A DNA stretch of 36,675 nt from Lachnospiraceae bacterium (GCA_022799355.1 JAAWOG010000035.1:1-36675); one strand, 5' to 3'; shown: positions 24,003 to 32,496, numbered from the stretch's first letter. The notes: generated by a model not told the origin, from the sequence alone. Translations and numbers: made by a program.

Positions 24003-25553
24003 CTACTCGTCCAGCACCGTCGTCCTGTACTCAATAGAAGAAACCACTTCGTCCGTTATAATAAAACACAGTTTCATGTCATCCTTCCGATACACGATCA
24101 TCCCGTTTTCTGTCAGGAAATCCTCACCGTAAACCTCAAACACGTCTCCCTGGGAGTCGCCGATCCCTATCCCCTCCTCCGTCGTGACGGAATCATCCCG
24201 AAACAGTACCGCCGATATATGGTCCGTATCCTCTCCGGGATAAGTATCCAGTTCAAAACTTTCGTAGGTATACTTTTTATCAAGTCCGTCAAAAGCGCAG
24301 CTTGCCGCCTCAAAATAGGAATCTGCCTCTCCGAGCCGTTTCAGCACCGACTGTGCCTCCATATCCATGGCAATCCTTATCCCCTGATACGTAAAGGTAT
24401 ATCCTTTATAATTAACCGGCTTTTTGTCCGTATACTCCATCCCTTCCGGCTCCCCGGGCAGTACCGCTTCCTGCGGCGTTTCGCTCTCTCCGGTATCCTC
24501 CGGCTGTGCTCCCTTTTCCGCCATCGCCAAAAGCTGCTCCCTCCGGTCCTTCTCATACCACGCCCGCTTTTCATCCCAGGACGCCGACAGTCCGCTCTCT
24601 CCCCGCCGATCCGGAACCCCCGCCTCTTCTGATAAGAACTCTCCCAGATACCTGCTTATCTTTTCCGCCCCGGAGAGGTTCATATGAAGCCCGCCGTCAT
24701 AGGTATCGGTCTGAAAATCCACCCCCGTCTCCTGCGTCAGTTCCAGAAAGTTGATATACACAAGATCATTCTCTTTCGCGTATGCCTCTATCTGTTCCTC
24801 CCACTCATCATACCAGTAAGGATAAAGGGACGGCGCTTTCACAAGGATCAGCTCAATATTGTTGACTTTGCAGAGTTTTGTCAGTTTATCCAGATACAGA
24901 TAAGCATTTTCTCCGAATCCGTAATCCGCCAGCGGCTTCCCCTCCGGTATATGTTCCGCCGCTTTCACGTCCACGCGCATATAATAACCGTTATGAGACA
25001 CCTTCGGCGTATCAAACATGTAATCGATATCCGCGCCGGAAAGTTCGCTCCATCTCGAATGATAGCGCAGAATCGGAAATACATAGTCCGTATAGTTTTC
25101 TTTTTCCGTCATGGACGCAAGAATCGCCTCATGCTTTGACTTCGACCACTCCATCCCTTCCAGCGTCATACGGTTATATGCCTCTTTCTGGGGCGTATCG
25201 TATTCCATGGAGAGGACGTTAAACACGACGACCTGCGGCGTCTCGTACCGCAATGTATCCTCCAGAAGATAATAGGACTGCCAGATCAACTGCTGGGCAC
25301 TTCCCCTGATATAACTGTTGATGCCGTACTCATCCCAGAGAAGCTGAGGTGAGAAATTCTCATACACCTCACAATCCCCGATAAAAATAACATCGTGATC
25401 CTTTTCTTCCCGGTAATATTCCGCGATCAGCGCTCCCTCCACCACATCGGCGGCATATTTCGGCACAAGGAGCTTTTGCAGAAAAAACAGCCCCGCTGCT
25501 ACAAGCGCCCCGCTCACCGTCCATTTTATCATGCTCTTTATACGCCGTTTCAA
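24003..25553 (-). CDS. Membrane-anchored SGNH-fold protein of the Dlt-like cassette (DltD/AlgX-like role)
   Basis: A 516-residue protein with a basic N-terminus and one membrane helix (about 10-30). Residues about 50-315 form an SGNH-hydrolase-like domain: block I reads FIGDCEVYENFS with Cys61 where Ser is expected, then RGSAQQL, VVVFNVLSM, and the final block DGGLHMNLSG (Asp286, His290). A Glu/Pro-rich linker (about 350-380) leads to a separate C-terminal domain (about 385-516; YKGYTFTYQGI, GIGIGDSQGDVFEVYG) that I do not recognise. It is last in the cassette, in the place of DltD or AlgX/AlgJ, the proteins that accept or transfer acyl groups outside the membrane. The start is TTG 25553 with GGAG 7 nt upstream; ATG 25532 is an alternative. 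Confidence 0.82.
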   Translation of the reverse strand: MKRRIKSMIKWTVSGALVAAGLFFLQKLLVPKYAADVVEGALIAEYYREEKDHDVIFIGDCEVYENFSPQLLWDEYGINSYIRGSAQQLIWQSYYLLEDTLRYETPQVVVFNVLSMEYDTPQKEAYNRMTLEGMEWSKSKHEAILASMTEKENYTDYVFPILRYHSRWSELSGADIDYMFDTPKVSHNGYYMRVDVKAAEHIPEGKPLADYGFGENAYLYLDKLTKLCKVNNIELILVKAPSLYPYWYDEWEEQIEAYAKENDLVYINFLELTQETGVDFQTDTYDGGLHMNLSGAEKISRYLGEFLSEEAGVPDRRGESGLSASWDEKRAWYEKDRREQLLAMAEKGAQPEDTGESETPQEAVLPGEPEGMEYTDKKPVNYKGYTFTYQGIRIAMDMEAQSVLKRLGEADSYFEAASCAFDGLDKKYTYESFELDTYPGEDTDHISAVLFRDDSVTTEEGIGIGDSQGDVFEVYGEDFLTENGMIVYRKDDMKLCFIITDEVVSSIEYRTTVLDE

Positions 25554-25564
25554 TTCCTGTCTCC

Positions 25565-27157
25565 TTAAAACTGATTGTAAATAAACTGGCTTGCATCATA
25601 GCCTGCGCCATAAGCCCCCAACAGCAGCACCGCAAGAAACAGCCCGTACCAGATAACAAACCGGACAGGGTACGGTTTCTCCGCGATCATCTCCCTGACC
25701 TTCCCCTTCCTCTGAATACAGCTCACCGCAATCATAAGAACCGTGCCCGCCAGAAGAACCATATAATCCGGACCGCTCAGCCCAAGCCCGTACATGGAGC
25801 CGTCCCGGAATATCGACATATCCCACCTTGTAAACATACTGCCGAACATACGAAATGTCAGCGGCACATCCCGGTAACAGTCAAACATCCGAAGGCAGCT
25901 CATCAGAAGGATTGTCCTGAGAATCTGAAACATTTTCCAGGGCGTCTTTCCCTCCACGCGGAACCTTCCGTGAAACTTCTCATAAAGAGGCTCAAATTCC
26001 TGAGAGATCATGATAATGATCCAGTTTCCAAGTCCCCATGCCACAAAATTCCAGCCCGCTCCGTGCCAGATACCTGTTGCCAGCCATACCGCAAAAGAAG
26101 AAAGATAGACCGGTACCCGCTTCCCTATCTGCTCTCCGAAATGCGCCCTTGCGAACTTTGACACCTTCAGCATGGGCCTGCACACGGATATCGGATAAAA
26201 AATATAGTCCGTAAACCAGGTTCCCATCGTGATATGCCATCTCCGCCAGTATTCCTTGATGGATTTCGAGAAAAAGGGACGGTTGAAATTCTCCGTCACC
26301 CGGATTCCCATAGCCTCCGCCACGCCGATCGTAATGTCGATTCCTCCCGTGAAATCCGCATACAGCTCCAGCGCATAAAACATCATGCCCACAAATACAT
26401 AGGCGCCCCTGTAAGTATCCGTATCACCGATGATTGTATTGACGCCGACCAGCATCCGGTCCGCGATCACCAGCTTTTTAAAGTATCCCCAGAGCACCCT
26501 CTCCAAACCGAAGCACACGGTCCTTGCCTGAAAAGGATGGCTCTTAAACAGCGTGGCGGAGAGATCGCCAAACCTGCTGATCGGTCCCTGTACAAGCTGC
26601 GGAAAAAAGGACACAAACAGTGCAAACCGAAACAGATTTTTCTCCGCCTTCACCGTCCCCCGGTAGACATCAATCAGATATCCCAGCGCCTGAAACGTAT
26701 AAAAGGATATTCCCATGGGCAGCACGAGATTCCGGAGAGACAGCGTCCTCTCCCCGCCTGCGGCGCTGATTATCCTGTTGATATTGACAATGGCAAAATT
26801 ACTGTATTTCACCACCGCCAGAATGCCAAGATTAAACAGCAGCATAAGAAGAAGCCAACGCCACAGTTTTGATTTCATTTTGGCCTTATAGCTTTTTTTC
26901 TCCTCTTTGCCGAGCTTGTCCTTATGTTCCTTCAGATACTCCGTCTGCCGCTCTCTGACTTTCTCCATCCGGCATGCCGCGAACCAGACAGTGACGGTTG
27001 TTGTGAGGATATAAAGCAGATAAGTCGGTCCCGCCGCAAAATAAAAAAGATATCCCGCAAACAGCAGAAACTGCCACTGAAACTTTCCCGGCAGCACATA
27101 ATACAGCACCAGCACCAGAAATAAAAATGCCACAAACTCATATGAAGTAAACAGCAT
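25565..27157 (-). CDS. MBOAT-family O-acyltransferase (DltB/AlgI-like)
   Basis: A 530-residue polytopic membrane protein with about eleven to twelve hydrophobic segments. It has the MBOAT hallmarks of the DltB/AlgI/PatA group: GISFYTFQALGYLIDVYRG, FPQLVQGPISRF, a DFTGGIDI segment, RRWHITMGTWF, and the catalytic-His block GIWHGAGWNFVAWG. DltB moves a D-alanyl group from the carrier protein DltC across the membrane; AlgI does the same with acetyl. The adjacent carrier-protein gene (5 nt away) points to a DltB-like job. The SGNH gene follows after 11 nt, so the genes are tightly coupled. Confidence 0.92.
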   Translation of the reverse strand: MLFTSYEFVAFLFLVLVLYYVLPGKFQWQFLLFAGYLFYFAAGPTYLLYILTTTVTVWFAACRMEKVRERQTEYLKEHKDKLGKEEKKSYKAKMKSKLWRWLLLMLLFNLGILAVVKYSNFAIVNINRIISAAGGERTLSLRNLVLPMGISFYTFQALGYLIDVYRGTVKAEKNLFRFALFVSFFPQLVQGPISRFGDLSATLFKSHPFQARTVCFGLERVLWGYFKKLVIADRMLVGVNTIIGDTDTYRGAYVFVGMMFYALELYADFTGGIDITIGVAEAMGIRVTENFNRPFFSKSIKEYWRRWHITMGTWFTDYIFYPISVCRPMLKVSKFARAHFGEQIGKRVPVYLSSFAVWLATGIWHGAGWNFVAWGLGNWIIIMISQEFEPLYEKFHGRFRVEGKTPWKMFQILRTILLMSCLRMFDCYRDVPLTFRMFGSMFTRWDMSIFRDGSMYGLGLSGPDYMVLLAGTVLMIAVSCIQRKGKVREMIAEKPYPVRFVIWYGLFLAVLLLGAYGAGYDASQFIYNQF

Positions 27158-27162
27158 AATGG

Positions 27163-27393
27163 CTATTCCTCATCTTCCAGTTTTCTGATCAGATCATACA
27201 GCGCTTCCGCGGAATTAAAATTTTCCGGTTTGATGTATTCCGCCGAGATCGTCACATCAAACTCCTCGTATACTTCGGACACGATCGATATGATATCAAA
27301 AGAATCCAGTATCTTATCATCGATCAGCGTCTTACAGTTCTCAAAATCCACATCCGGGTGCAACCCTTTTAAAATTTCCAGTAATTCCTGCAT
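27163..27393 (-). CDS. Acyl/aminoacyl carrier protein (DltC-like)
   Basis: A 76-residue acidic four-helix carrier. The phosphopantetheine attachment site is the Ser of DSFDIISI (residue about 35), preceded by LIDDKILDS as in DltC/ACP families. It would carry the amino acid activated by the enzyme encoded next upstream and present it to the MBOAT protein. ATG 27393 (MQELLEIL) is preferred because GAGGA lies directly before it; an ATG four codons upstream has no ribosome binding site. The typical fatty-acid ACP motif DSLD is changed to DSFD. Confidence 0.9.
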   Translation of the reverse strand: MQELLEILKGLHPDVDFENCKTLIDDKILDSFDIISIVSEVYEEFDVTISAEYIKPENFNSAEALYDLIRKLEDEE

Positions 27394-27468
27394 GTTTTTC
27401 CTCATTTCTGCGTTGCTTTATAGCTCAAACGAGTTTGTGGCAAGCAACGCGCAGACACAAATCCCGCG

Positions 27469-27490
27469 ATTGAAAATTTATTTTTCAATC
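27469..27490 (-). other. Intercistronic hairpin between adenylase and carrier genes
   Basis: GATTGAAAA (27469-27477) pairs with TTTTCAATC (27482-27490) around a 4-nt loop. It lies between the adenylation gene and the carrier gene. The spacing here (110 nt) is the longest inside the four-gene core, so the hairpin may act as an mRNA processing or partial termination site. Confidence 0.6.
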
Positions 27491-27503
27491 TTCACACCGC
27501 CCT

Positions 27504-29015
27504 CTATTTTCCCTGCACCTTCTCTTTCAGCGCCCCACGGTCAATTTTTCCGTTTGCCGTAAGCGGCATCTGATCGAGCCTGATGATCCGGTTCGGCATC
27601 ATATAGCGGGGAAGTTTTTCTTTCAGCGATACCGCCATATCCTTCTCTTCTTCCCCTCCCACATAGCAGAGTACTATCCTGCTTTTTTTCTGATCATAGA
27701 TACAGCAGGACATCTTTACACTGTCCAGCATATTCACATTTACCTCGATCTCCCCGAGTTCGATCCGATGCCCCATATGCTTGATCTGATAGTCCTTCCT
27801 TGAGACAAACATCAGCTCTCCTTTGTCATTATATCTCCCGATATCCCCTGTCCTGTAAATCGTTTCGGGATACGCCTTATTCAAAGGATTCCGGACAAAT
27901 ACGGCTTTTGTCCGCTCAGGATCATTGTAATACCCCGGGGAGAGGGACGTTCCTCTGATGCAGATCTCTCCCTCTTCTCCCCTCCCGGCGCGCTCATTAT
28001 TCTCATTCAGCAGAAGGATTTCCGTATTCTTAAAAGGCCTTCCCACAGGCATTGCCTCCCCGGACTCAAGTTTTTCCCGCACTCTGTAGTAGCAGCATAC
28101 CCCGGTCCCCTCCGTCGGGCCATATAGATTCACAAAATCCGCCTCCGGCAGCGCGTCCTTCCACCTGTTAAACTGTTTGATCGGAAAAACTTCTCCCATA
28201 AACGCTACCGTCTTTAAATATGCCGGCCGTATGGTCTTAAACGTATCAAAAGCCGATATCATCGCAAGCGCGGAAACTACCCAGCATATCGTATTGATCC
28301 GATGCTCATTCAAAAATTCAACCAGTTTCACCGGAAACAGAAAAAGGGATTTGGGAATCAGATAAGCGGTCACCCCGAATTTCAGCGCCGGATAAATCTC
28401 TTTCATACTCGCGTCAAAATAAAGCGGCGTCTGGTTTCCGAATACCGAATCCTCCCCAAAGCCCAGGATTTCCGACAACTGCTCGATATAATTGATCACC
28501 GAGCGGTGGCATCCTGTGACTCCCTTGGGAATCCCCGTGGAACCGGACGTAAATACGACATATACCGGATCTGTGTCAATCGCGGCGTCATAAATCCTGC
28601 CAAGCGCCTCCTCATCAATCCCGGTATGGCATATGTCATCATAAAGAACGATCTTTCCGCCGAAGGGCAGCTTCTTTGCCATCTCCAGCGTACTTTCATC
28701 ACACACGATCACTCCGGCGCTGACATTTTCCAGGATCAGATTGATTCTCGCCGCAGGCATTTCCGCATCCACCGGCACGTAAAAACACCCGCCCGCCACC
28801 GCGCCCAGAAACGCCGCCACGGTCTTCGGATGCTTTTCCATAAAAATAACGACCGGCTCCCTGTATATCCCTTCTTCGTGCAGCCAGGTTCCTATCGACC
28901 GGCTCTGATCCGAAAGCTCCTGAAAGCTCAAAGCGTTCGTCCCGTCCGAAAATGCCGTTTTATCCGGTTTCCGGCTCACTGTTTCCGTTAAATAGTCCAA
29001 AATATGATTCTGCAT
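27504..29015 (-). CDS. Amino-acid adenylating enzyme (DltA-like, non-D-Ala pocket)
   Basis: A 503-residue ANL-family enzyme that activates an amino acid with ATP and loads it on a carrier protein. Visible core motifs: TSGSTGIPKG (156-165), NLYGPTEG (296-303), YRTGDIGRY (387-395), and the C-terminal catalytic Lys490 in TANGKIDRG. Asp201 in YFDASMKEI is the expected ligand of the alpha-amino group. By alignment to NRPS/DltA pockets the lining is D201, A202, K205, C244, A271, M273, L297, G305, V306, K490. DltA enzymes for D-Ala usually have FDLSVMDI and a Cys in FCGEVLP; here these read FDASMKEI and FMGEVFP. The substrate is therefore probably not D-Ala; Lys205 suggests an acidic side chain. Confidence 0.88.
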   Translation of the reverse strand: MQNHILDYLTETVSRKPDKTAFSDGTNALSFQELSDQSRSIGTWLHEEGIYREPVVIFMEKHPKTVAAFLGAVAGGCFYVPVDAEMPAARINLILENVSAGVIVCDESTLEMAKKLPFGGKIVLYDDICHTGIDEEALGRIYDAAIDTDPVYVVFTSGSTGIPKGVTGCHRSVINYIEQLSEILGFGEDSVFGNQTPLYFDASMKEIYPALKFGVTAYLIPKSLFLFPVKLVEFLNEHRINTICWVVSALAMISAFDTFKTIRPAYLKTVAFMGEVFPIKQFNRWKDALPEADFVNLYGPTEGTGVCCYYRVREKLESGEAMPVGRPFKNTEILLLNENNERAGRGEEGEICIRGTSLSPGYYNDPERTKAVFVRNPLNKAYPETIYRTGDIGRYNDKGELMFVSRKDYQIKHMGHRIELGEIEVNVNMLDSVKMSCCIYDQKKSRIVLCYVGGEEEKDMAVSLKEKLPRYMMPNRIIRLDQMPLTANGKIDRGALKEKVQGK

Positions 29016-29058
29016 GATCTTTCCTTCTTTATCTTATTTGCCTGACGTTCAGCAGTTA

Positions 29059-29772
29059 TCAGGTAATCAACTCCCGGTACTTTGGACGCAGGCTGCCGCA
29101 CTCCTCCACCGCTTTTGCTGCCAGTACCTCCATCACATCCAGATATCCCGCTCCGGTGAGGCGCTCTTTTTTGATCAGGGATAATTCCGTACATGCCAGC
29201 AGAATCACGCTGCTCCCTCTGCTCCGCAGGTTTTCGGCCGTTTCCGCGAATCCTCCGGCATCCGGCGTCTTCCCTGCCTTGATGTCCAGATATATGATAT
29301 CCATCAGTTTCCGCTGAGATGCTTTATCCGGTATAACGCTCTCTATCCCCTTCCGCTCCAGCGCCCTTTGAAACAGCCCGCTCTTTATCGTCCCGTCCGT
29401 TGCCATGATACCCGCGCTCCGAATCTCTCTTTCCCGCAGATAACATGCCGTCTCCTCCACCGCGTTTAAAACCTTAAGCCCTGTTCTTTCCTCCAGTTCC
29501 CCATGAAAATAATGCGCCGTGATACAGGGGATTGCAAGGAGCTGAGCCCCCATATCCTTTAATGTTCTTCCCGCCTCCGCCATTTGCGGCAGCGGAGAAT
29601 CGGTGCTCTCTCCCAGTATAAACTTTGTTCTGTCCGGTGTAGCCGGGTTGCTTATCATGCGGATCTCCATATGCTCCTGATCCGTTTCCGCATCGCTCAT
29701 CTGCGTCAGAAGCTGCAGAAAATACGCCGTAGCCATAGGTCCGAGCCCACCGATGATTCCTAATCTCTTCAT
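29059..29772 (-). CDS. Aspartate/glutamate racemase family protein
   Basis: A 237-residue cofactor-independent racemase-type enzyme. It starts MKRLGIIGGLGPMATAYF, the family hallmark. The two catalytic cysteines are present: Cys83 in IPCITAHYF and Cys194 in LLACTELSLI. In most relatives Cys83 is followed by Asn (PCNTAH); here it is Ile84, so substrate binding may be altered. The broad family includes Asp, Glu and broad-spectrum racemases (RacX, YgeA). It ends 43 nt before the adenylating enzyme gene and is likely to supply that enzyme with a D-amino acid. The ribosome binding site is poor (AAAAGG about 14 nt away). Confidence 0.88.
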   Translation of the reverse strand: MKRLGIIGGLGPMATAYFLQLLTQMSDAETDQEHMEIRMISNPATPDRTKFILGESTDSPLPQMAEAGRTLKDMGAQLLAIPCITAHYFHGELEERTGLKVLNAVEETACYLREREIRSAGIMATDGTIKSGLFQRALERKGIESVIPDKASQRKLMDIIYLDIKAGKTPDAGGFAETAENLRSRGSSVILLACTELSLIKKERLTGAGYLDVMEVLAAKAVEECGSLRPKYRELIT

Positions 29773-29840
29773 AAAAACCGATTGCCTTTTACTTTCCTGT
29801 CACTGTTTACGGATGCCGGAATGAAACTATTTCGGCCGGC

Positions 29841-29873
29841 AATGTCATTTCGTTAAGCCATTTATCCGGCCGG
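29841..29873. repeat. Right copy of the 33-bp imperfect direct repeat
   Basis: Begins AATGTCATTT and ends ATCCGGCCGG, like 23950-23982. It lies just past the stop of the Ig/transglutaminase-like gene and before the racemase gene. Locally it is also bounded by CGGCCGG/CCGGCCG arms (about 29833-29840 and 29866-29873), which could form a hairpin in RNA. Confidence 0.75.
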
Positions 29874-29898
29874 TTATGATTTTATTTCGGAAAATATT

Positions 29899-31521
29899 TC
29901 AGTTCACTTCCGGATACAGGCTGTGGTCATAATTGTGAGGGTAAAAGTGCTGGGCAGTGTATGCCATCAGTTGTTCTTCCGTCCACATGAATATATCCGG
30001 GTGATCGCTCCTTGGTGTGGTGTCGAGATGATACCATCCCTCCCCCAGATTGACAAGATTCCAGTAATGATGGGTTCTTGTGGGGATCTTCTCGATATCC
30101 ATATTCTGAATGCCCGCCCTGGTCAGCAGCACCTTGGTCGTGCAGGCATAGACATAGCAGTCGCCCCGCTTCTCGATCAGTCCCTCGTAAGCAGCTCTCA
30201 CATAATCGCCCTTTTCCGAATGTTCGATATAATAAACATGTGTTTTGACATAATTATAGATTGCTCTTACTCTCTCAACGGGCTCCATCTCCGGCTTAAG
30301 AATCTCTGCCAGGATCTCATCCGCCGCAGCGTTCACCTGATCGATATCATATTTTCTCTCCTGAACCGTCAGATTCACCGTAACGCTCGCACTGTTTCCT
30401 GCATAATCCGTCGCCGTATAGACAACCGGATATACTCCCGCCTGATTTAAGTTTGCCGCACTGCTGTCAACCATAAAGTCAAGTCCCTCCGGGCAGTTGT
30501 CCGTAACGGTCACATATTTCCTGTAAGCTGCTGCCTGTCCCTCCATAATACTCAGATCCTTTGCCCCGGTTATAACAGGCGCCTCGGTATCTTCCGTAAG
30601 GATAAGCTCGGCAGTCCTGATCGCCTCGTTTCCGCCCTCATCCACAAACCTGATTTCCACGCTCTGGCTCCCCGGGAGCGTTAAATCCGGCGGCGCAGTG
30701 AAATACGCCTTAACCTGTGTCACATCGTTCACAGTTTCTATAAAATCCTCCGGTTTCCTCGGAAGCAGCGTAAACCCTTCTATATCATGGACGCTCACTT
30801 CCGGCGGAGTTGTATCCACAATATTCAGCCTGCTCTCATATTCGATCCCGTCTACCTTAAGCGTAACCGCCTGTGTTCCCGGCTTCGTCCCGTCAAGAGT
30901 ATCAATCCGCGTTACAAACTCCGCCTTCTCCCCATCCAGCAGAAAATCCTCCGCAGAGGGCATTTCTCCCCCCGCCTCCATATCCAGTTCCTGAACCACC
31001 TGCGATACGATCAGCTCCGAAGCTATCTCCGTACTGTTTCCCCCGGCATCCGCCAGTCTGACTTTTACTTCCTGTCTGCCGAATTTTGTAAAGTCCGGTT
31101 CCATGGCAAAAGATACCTGCACATCCGTCTCATCCTCGATATCCGCCACCAGTTCCTTTGCCTCACAGGTTCCGCCGTATGCCACGCAGACGGTTTTCGG
31201 CACTGCCGCAGGCGGAACCGTATCCGTTACGATCACCCTGCAGTCCTGAGTAGACAATCCCGTCCACAGCTTCAAGTGGTATTCTCCCGGTTTTGCCGAA
31301 TCAATAATCTCGCTTTCCGTTGTAAAATATCCTCTGTCCTCCGGGTTTTTCAAAAAGTCCTGGGCATGGACTACAGCCCCCGCCTCCACATGACGTTCCC
31401 GGTACACCCTGTCCCGCTCTCTTAACCCAAGGCCGATAAGAGCCAGCATGATCGTACCCGCCAGAATTGCTGCGGTAACCATGATACCCGTATGATTCAC
31501 TTTTTTTGTCTTATCCGCCAT
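29899..31521 (-). CDS. Cell-surface protein with Ig-like repeats and transglutaminase-like domain
   Basis: A 540-residue membrane-anchored extracellular protein. One hydrophobic segment (about 11-33) follows a basic start. Residues about 40-390 contain four or so beta-sandwich repeats of the bacterial Ig-like/HYR type, recognisable by DT-PP or DTEAPVI joints and ADAGGNSTE, VDEGGNEAI, ATDYAGNSASV motifs. Residues about 405-540 form a transglutaminase-like (cysteine protease fold) domain with a complete triad: Cys455 in RGDCYVYA, His485 in THHYWNLV and Asp500 in YHLDTTP. Such proteins are thought to process or crosslink wall components; the exact activity is unknown. It lies directly upstream of the Dlt-like cassette and 79 nt after a sirtuin gene. 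Confidence 0.88.
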   Translation of the reverse strand: MADKTKKVNHTGIMVTAAILAGTIMLALIGLGLRERDRVYRERHVEAGAVVHAQDFLKNPEDRGYFTTESEIIDSAKPGEYHLKLWTGLSTQDCRVIVTDTVPPAAVPKTVCVAYGGTCEAKELVADIEDETDVQVSFAMEPDFTKFGRQEVKVRLADAGGNSTEIASELIVSQVVQELDMEAGGEMPSAEDFLLDGEKAEFVTRIDTLDGTKPGTQAVTLKVDGIEYESRLNIVDTTPPEVSVHDIEGFTLLPRKPEDFIETVNDVTQVKAYFTAPPDLTLPGSQSVEIRFVDEGGNEAIRTAELILTEDTEAPVITGAKDLSIMEGQAAAYRKYVTVTDNCPEGLDFMVDSSAANLNQAGVYPVVYTATDYAGNSASVTVNLTVQERKYDIDQVNAAADEILAEILKPEMEPVERVRAIYNYVKTHVYYIEHSEKGDYVRAAYEGLIEKRGDCYVYACTTKVLLTRAGIQNMDIEKIPTRTHHYWNLVNLGEGWYHLDTTPRSDHPDIFMWTEEQLMAYTAQHFYPHNYDHSLYPEVN

Positions 31522-31599
31522 AATTTTCTGCCTTCAGGTTCCTTTATCTCTTATCTTCTCTATCCTGATCCTTTTACTGCCGATCTTTCCCCGTACCTT

Positions 31600-32313
31600 T
31601 TACAGCCTCCCAAATATCTCGCCTATACTGCCCTGCAGAATAAGGTCTGCCATGTTATCTTTCGGCGTTGGTGTCTTATTAACCAGTACCAGTTTATTCC
31701 CCCGATAATAATCGATCAGCCCCGCCGCCGGATAAACCGCAAGGGAAGTCCCGCCGATAATCAGTACATCCGCTTCCTGGATAGCATGCATCGCCGCAGA
31801 AAGTGTCTTATTATCAAGCCCCTCCTCGTAGAGCACCACATCAGGTTTTATAATACCGCCGCATGTACACCTGGGAACTCCCTCCGAATTTTTAACAGCC
31901 TCCACACTGTAAAATTCGCCGCAGCCTTCACAGTAATTCCTGAGTACACTGCCATGCAGTTCCAATACGTTCTTACTGCCTGCCTTTTGATGCAGCCCGT
32001 CTATGTTCTGGGTAATGACAGCCTTAAGCTTTCCTTCCGCCTCCCACTTCGCAAGCTTCTTATGCGCCTCATTCGGTTCCGCATCAAGATACAGCATCTT
32101 ATCTCTGTAAAATTTATAAAATTCTTCCGTTTTTGACCGGAAAAACGTATGGCTCAATATGGTCTCCGGCGGATATGCATACTTCTGGTGATACAGCCCG
32201 TCCGTACTTCTGAAATCGGGAATGCCGCTTTCCGTAGAAACCCCGGCACCGCCAAAAAACACGATATTATCACTTTCATTGATCCATTTTTTCAAAGTTT
32301 CCAGTTCTGTCAT
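31600..32313 (-). CDS. cobB: NAD-dependent protein deacylase (sirtuin)
   Basis: A 237-residue Sir2-family deacylase that removes acyl groups from lysines using NAD+. Motifs: GGAGVSTESGIPDFRS (NAD binding), TQNIDGLHQKAG, the catalytic His in ELHGSV, the zinc site CEGCGEFY with a second CTCG, and IIGGTSLAVYPAAGL. The full set of zinc cysteines is present. GGAGGCGG precedes the ATG. Symbol given by family; a single Sir2 is common in this lineage. Confidence 0.95.
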   Translation of the reverse strand: MTELETLKKWINESDNIVFFGGAGVSTESGIPDFRSTDGLYHQKYAYPPETILSHTFFRSKTEEFYKFYRDKMLYLDAEPNEAHKKLAKWEAEGKLKAVITQNIDGLHQKAGSKNVLELHGSVLRNYCEGCGEFYSVEAVKNSEGVPRCTCGGIIKPDVVLYEEGLDNKTLSAAMHAIQEADVLIIGGTSLAVYPAAGLIDYYRGNKLVLVNKTPTPKDNMADLILQGSIGEIFGRL

Positions 32314-32455
32314 GATACCGCCTCCCCTGACTGATATTTATATCTGCCCGTACTGAATATTCGGAAAGCATTCCGCCTTCCTTATCTCAGGATATTATAC
32401 CACTTTTATTTTTAAAGGTCCATATTTCCGTTCGTCTCCTTTGTATAGGCAATGC

Positions 32456-32496
32456 AAAAAAGCTTTGAAAACTTATCATTAAGTTTCAAAGCTTTT
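32456..32496 (-). terminator. Intrinsic terminator of the tRNA-Glu/Cys unit
   Basis: A long AAGCTTTGAAA-type inverted repeat (about 32460-32474 with 32481-32494) lies just after tRNA-Cys on the minus strand. It is followed there by TTTTTTGC. Confidence 0.85.
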
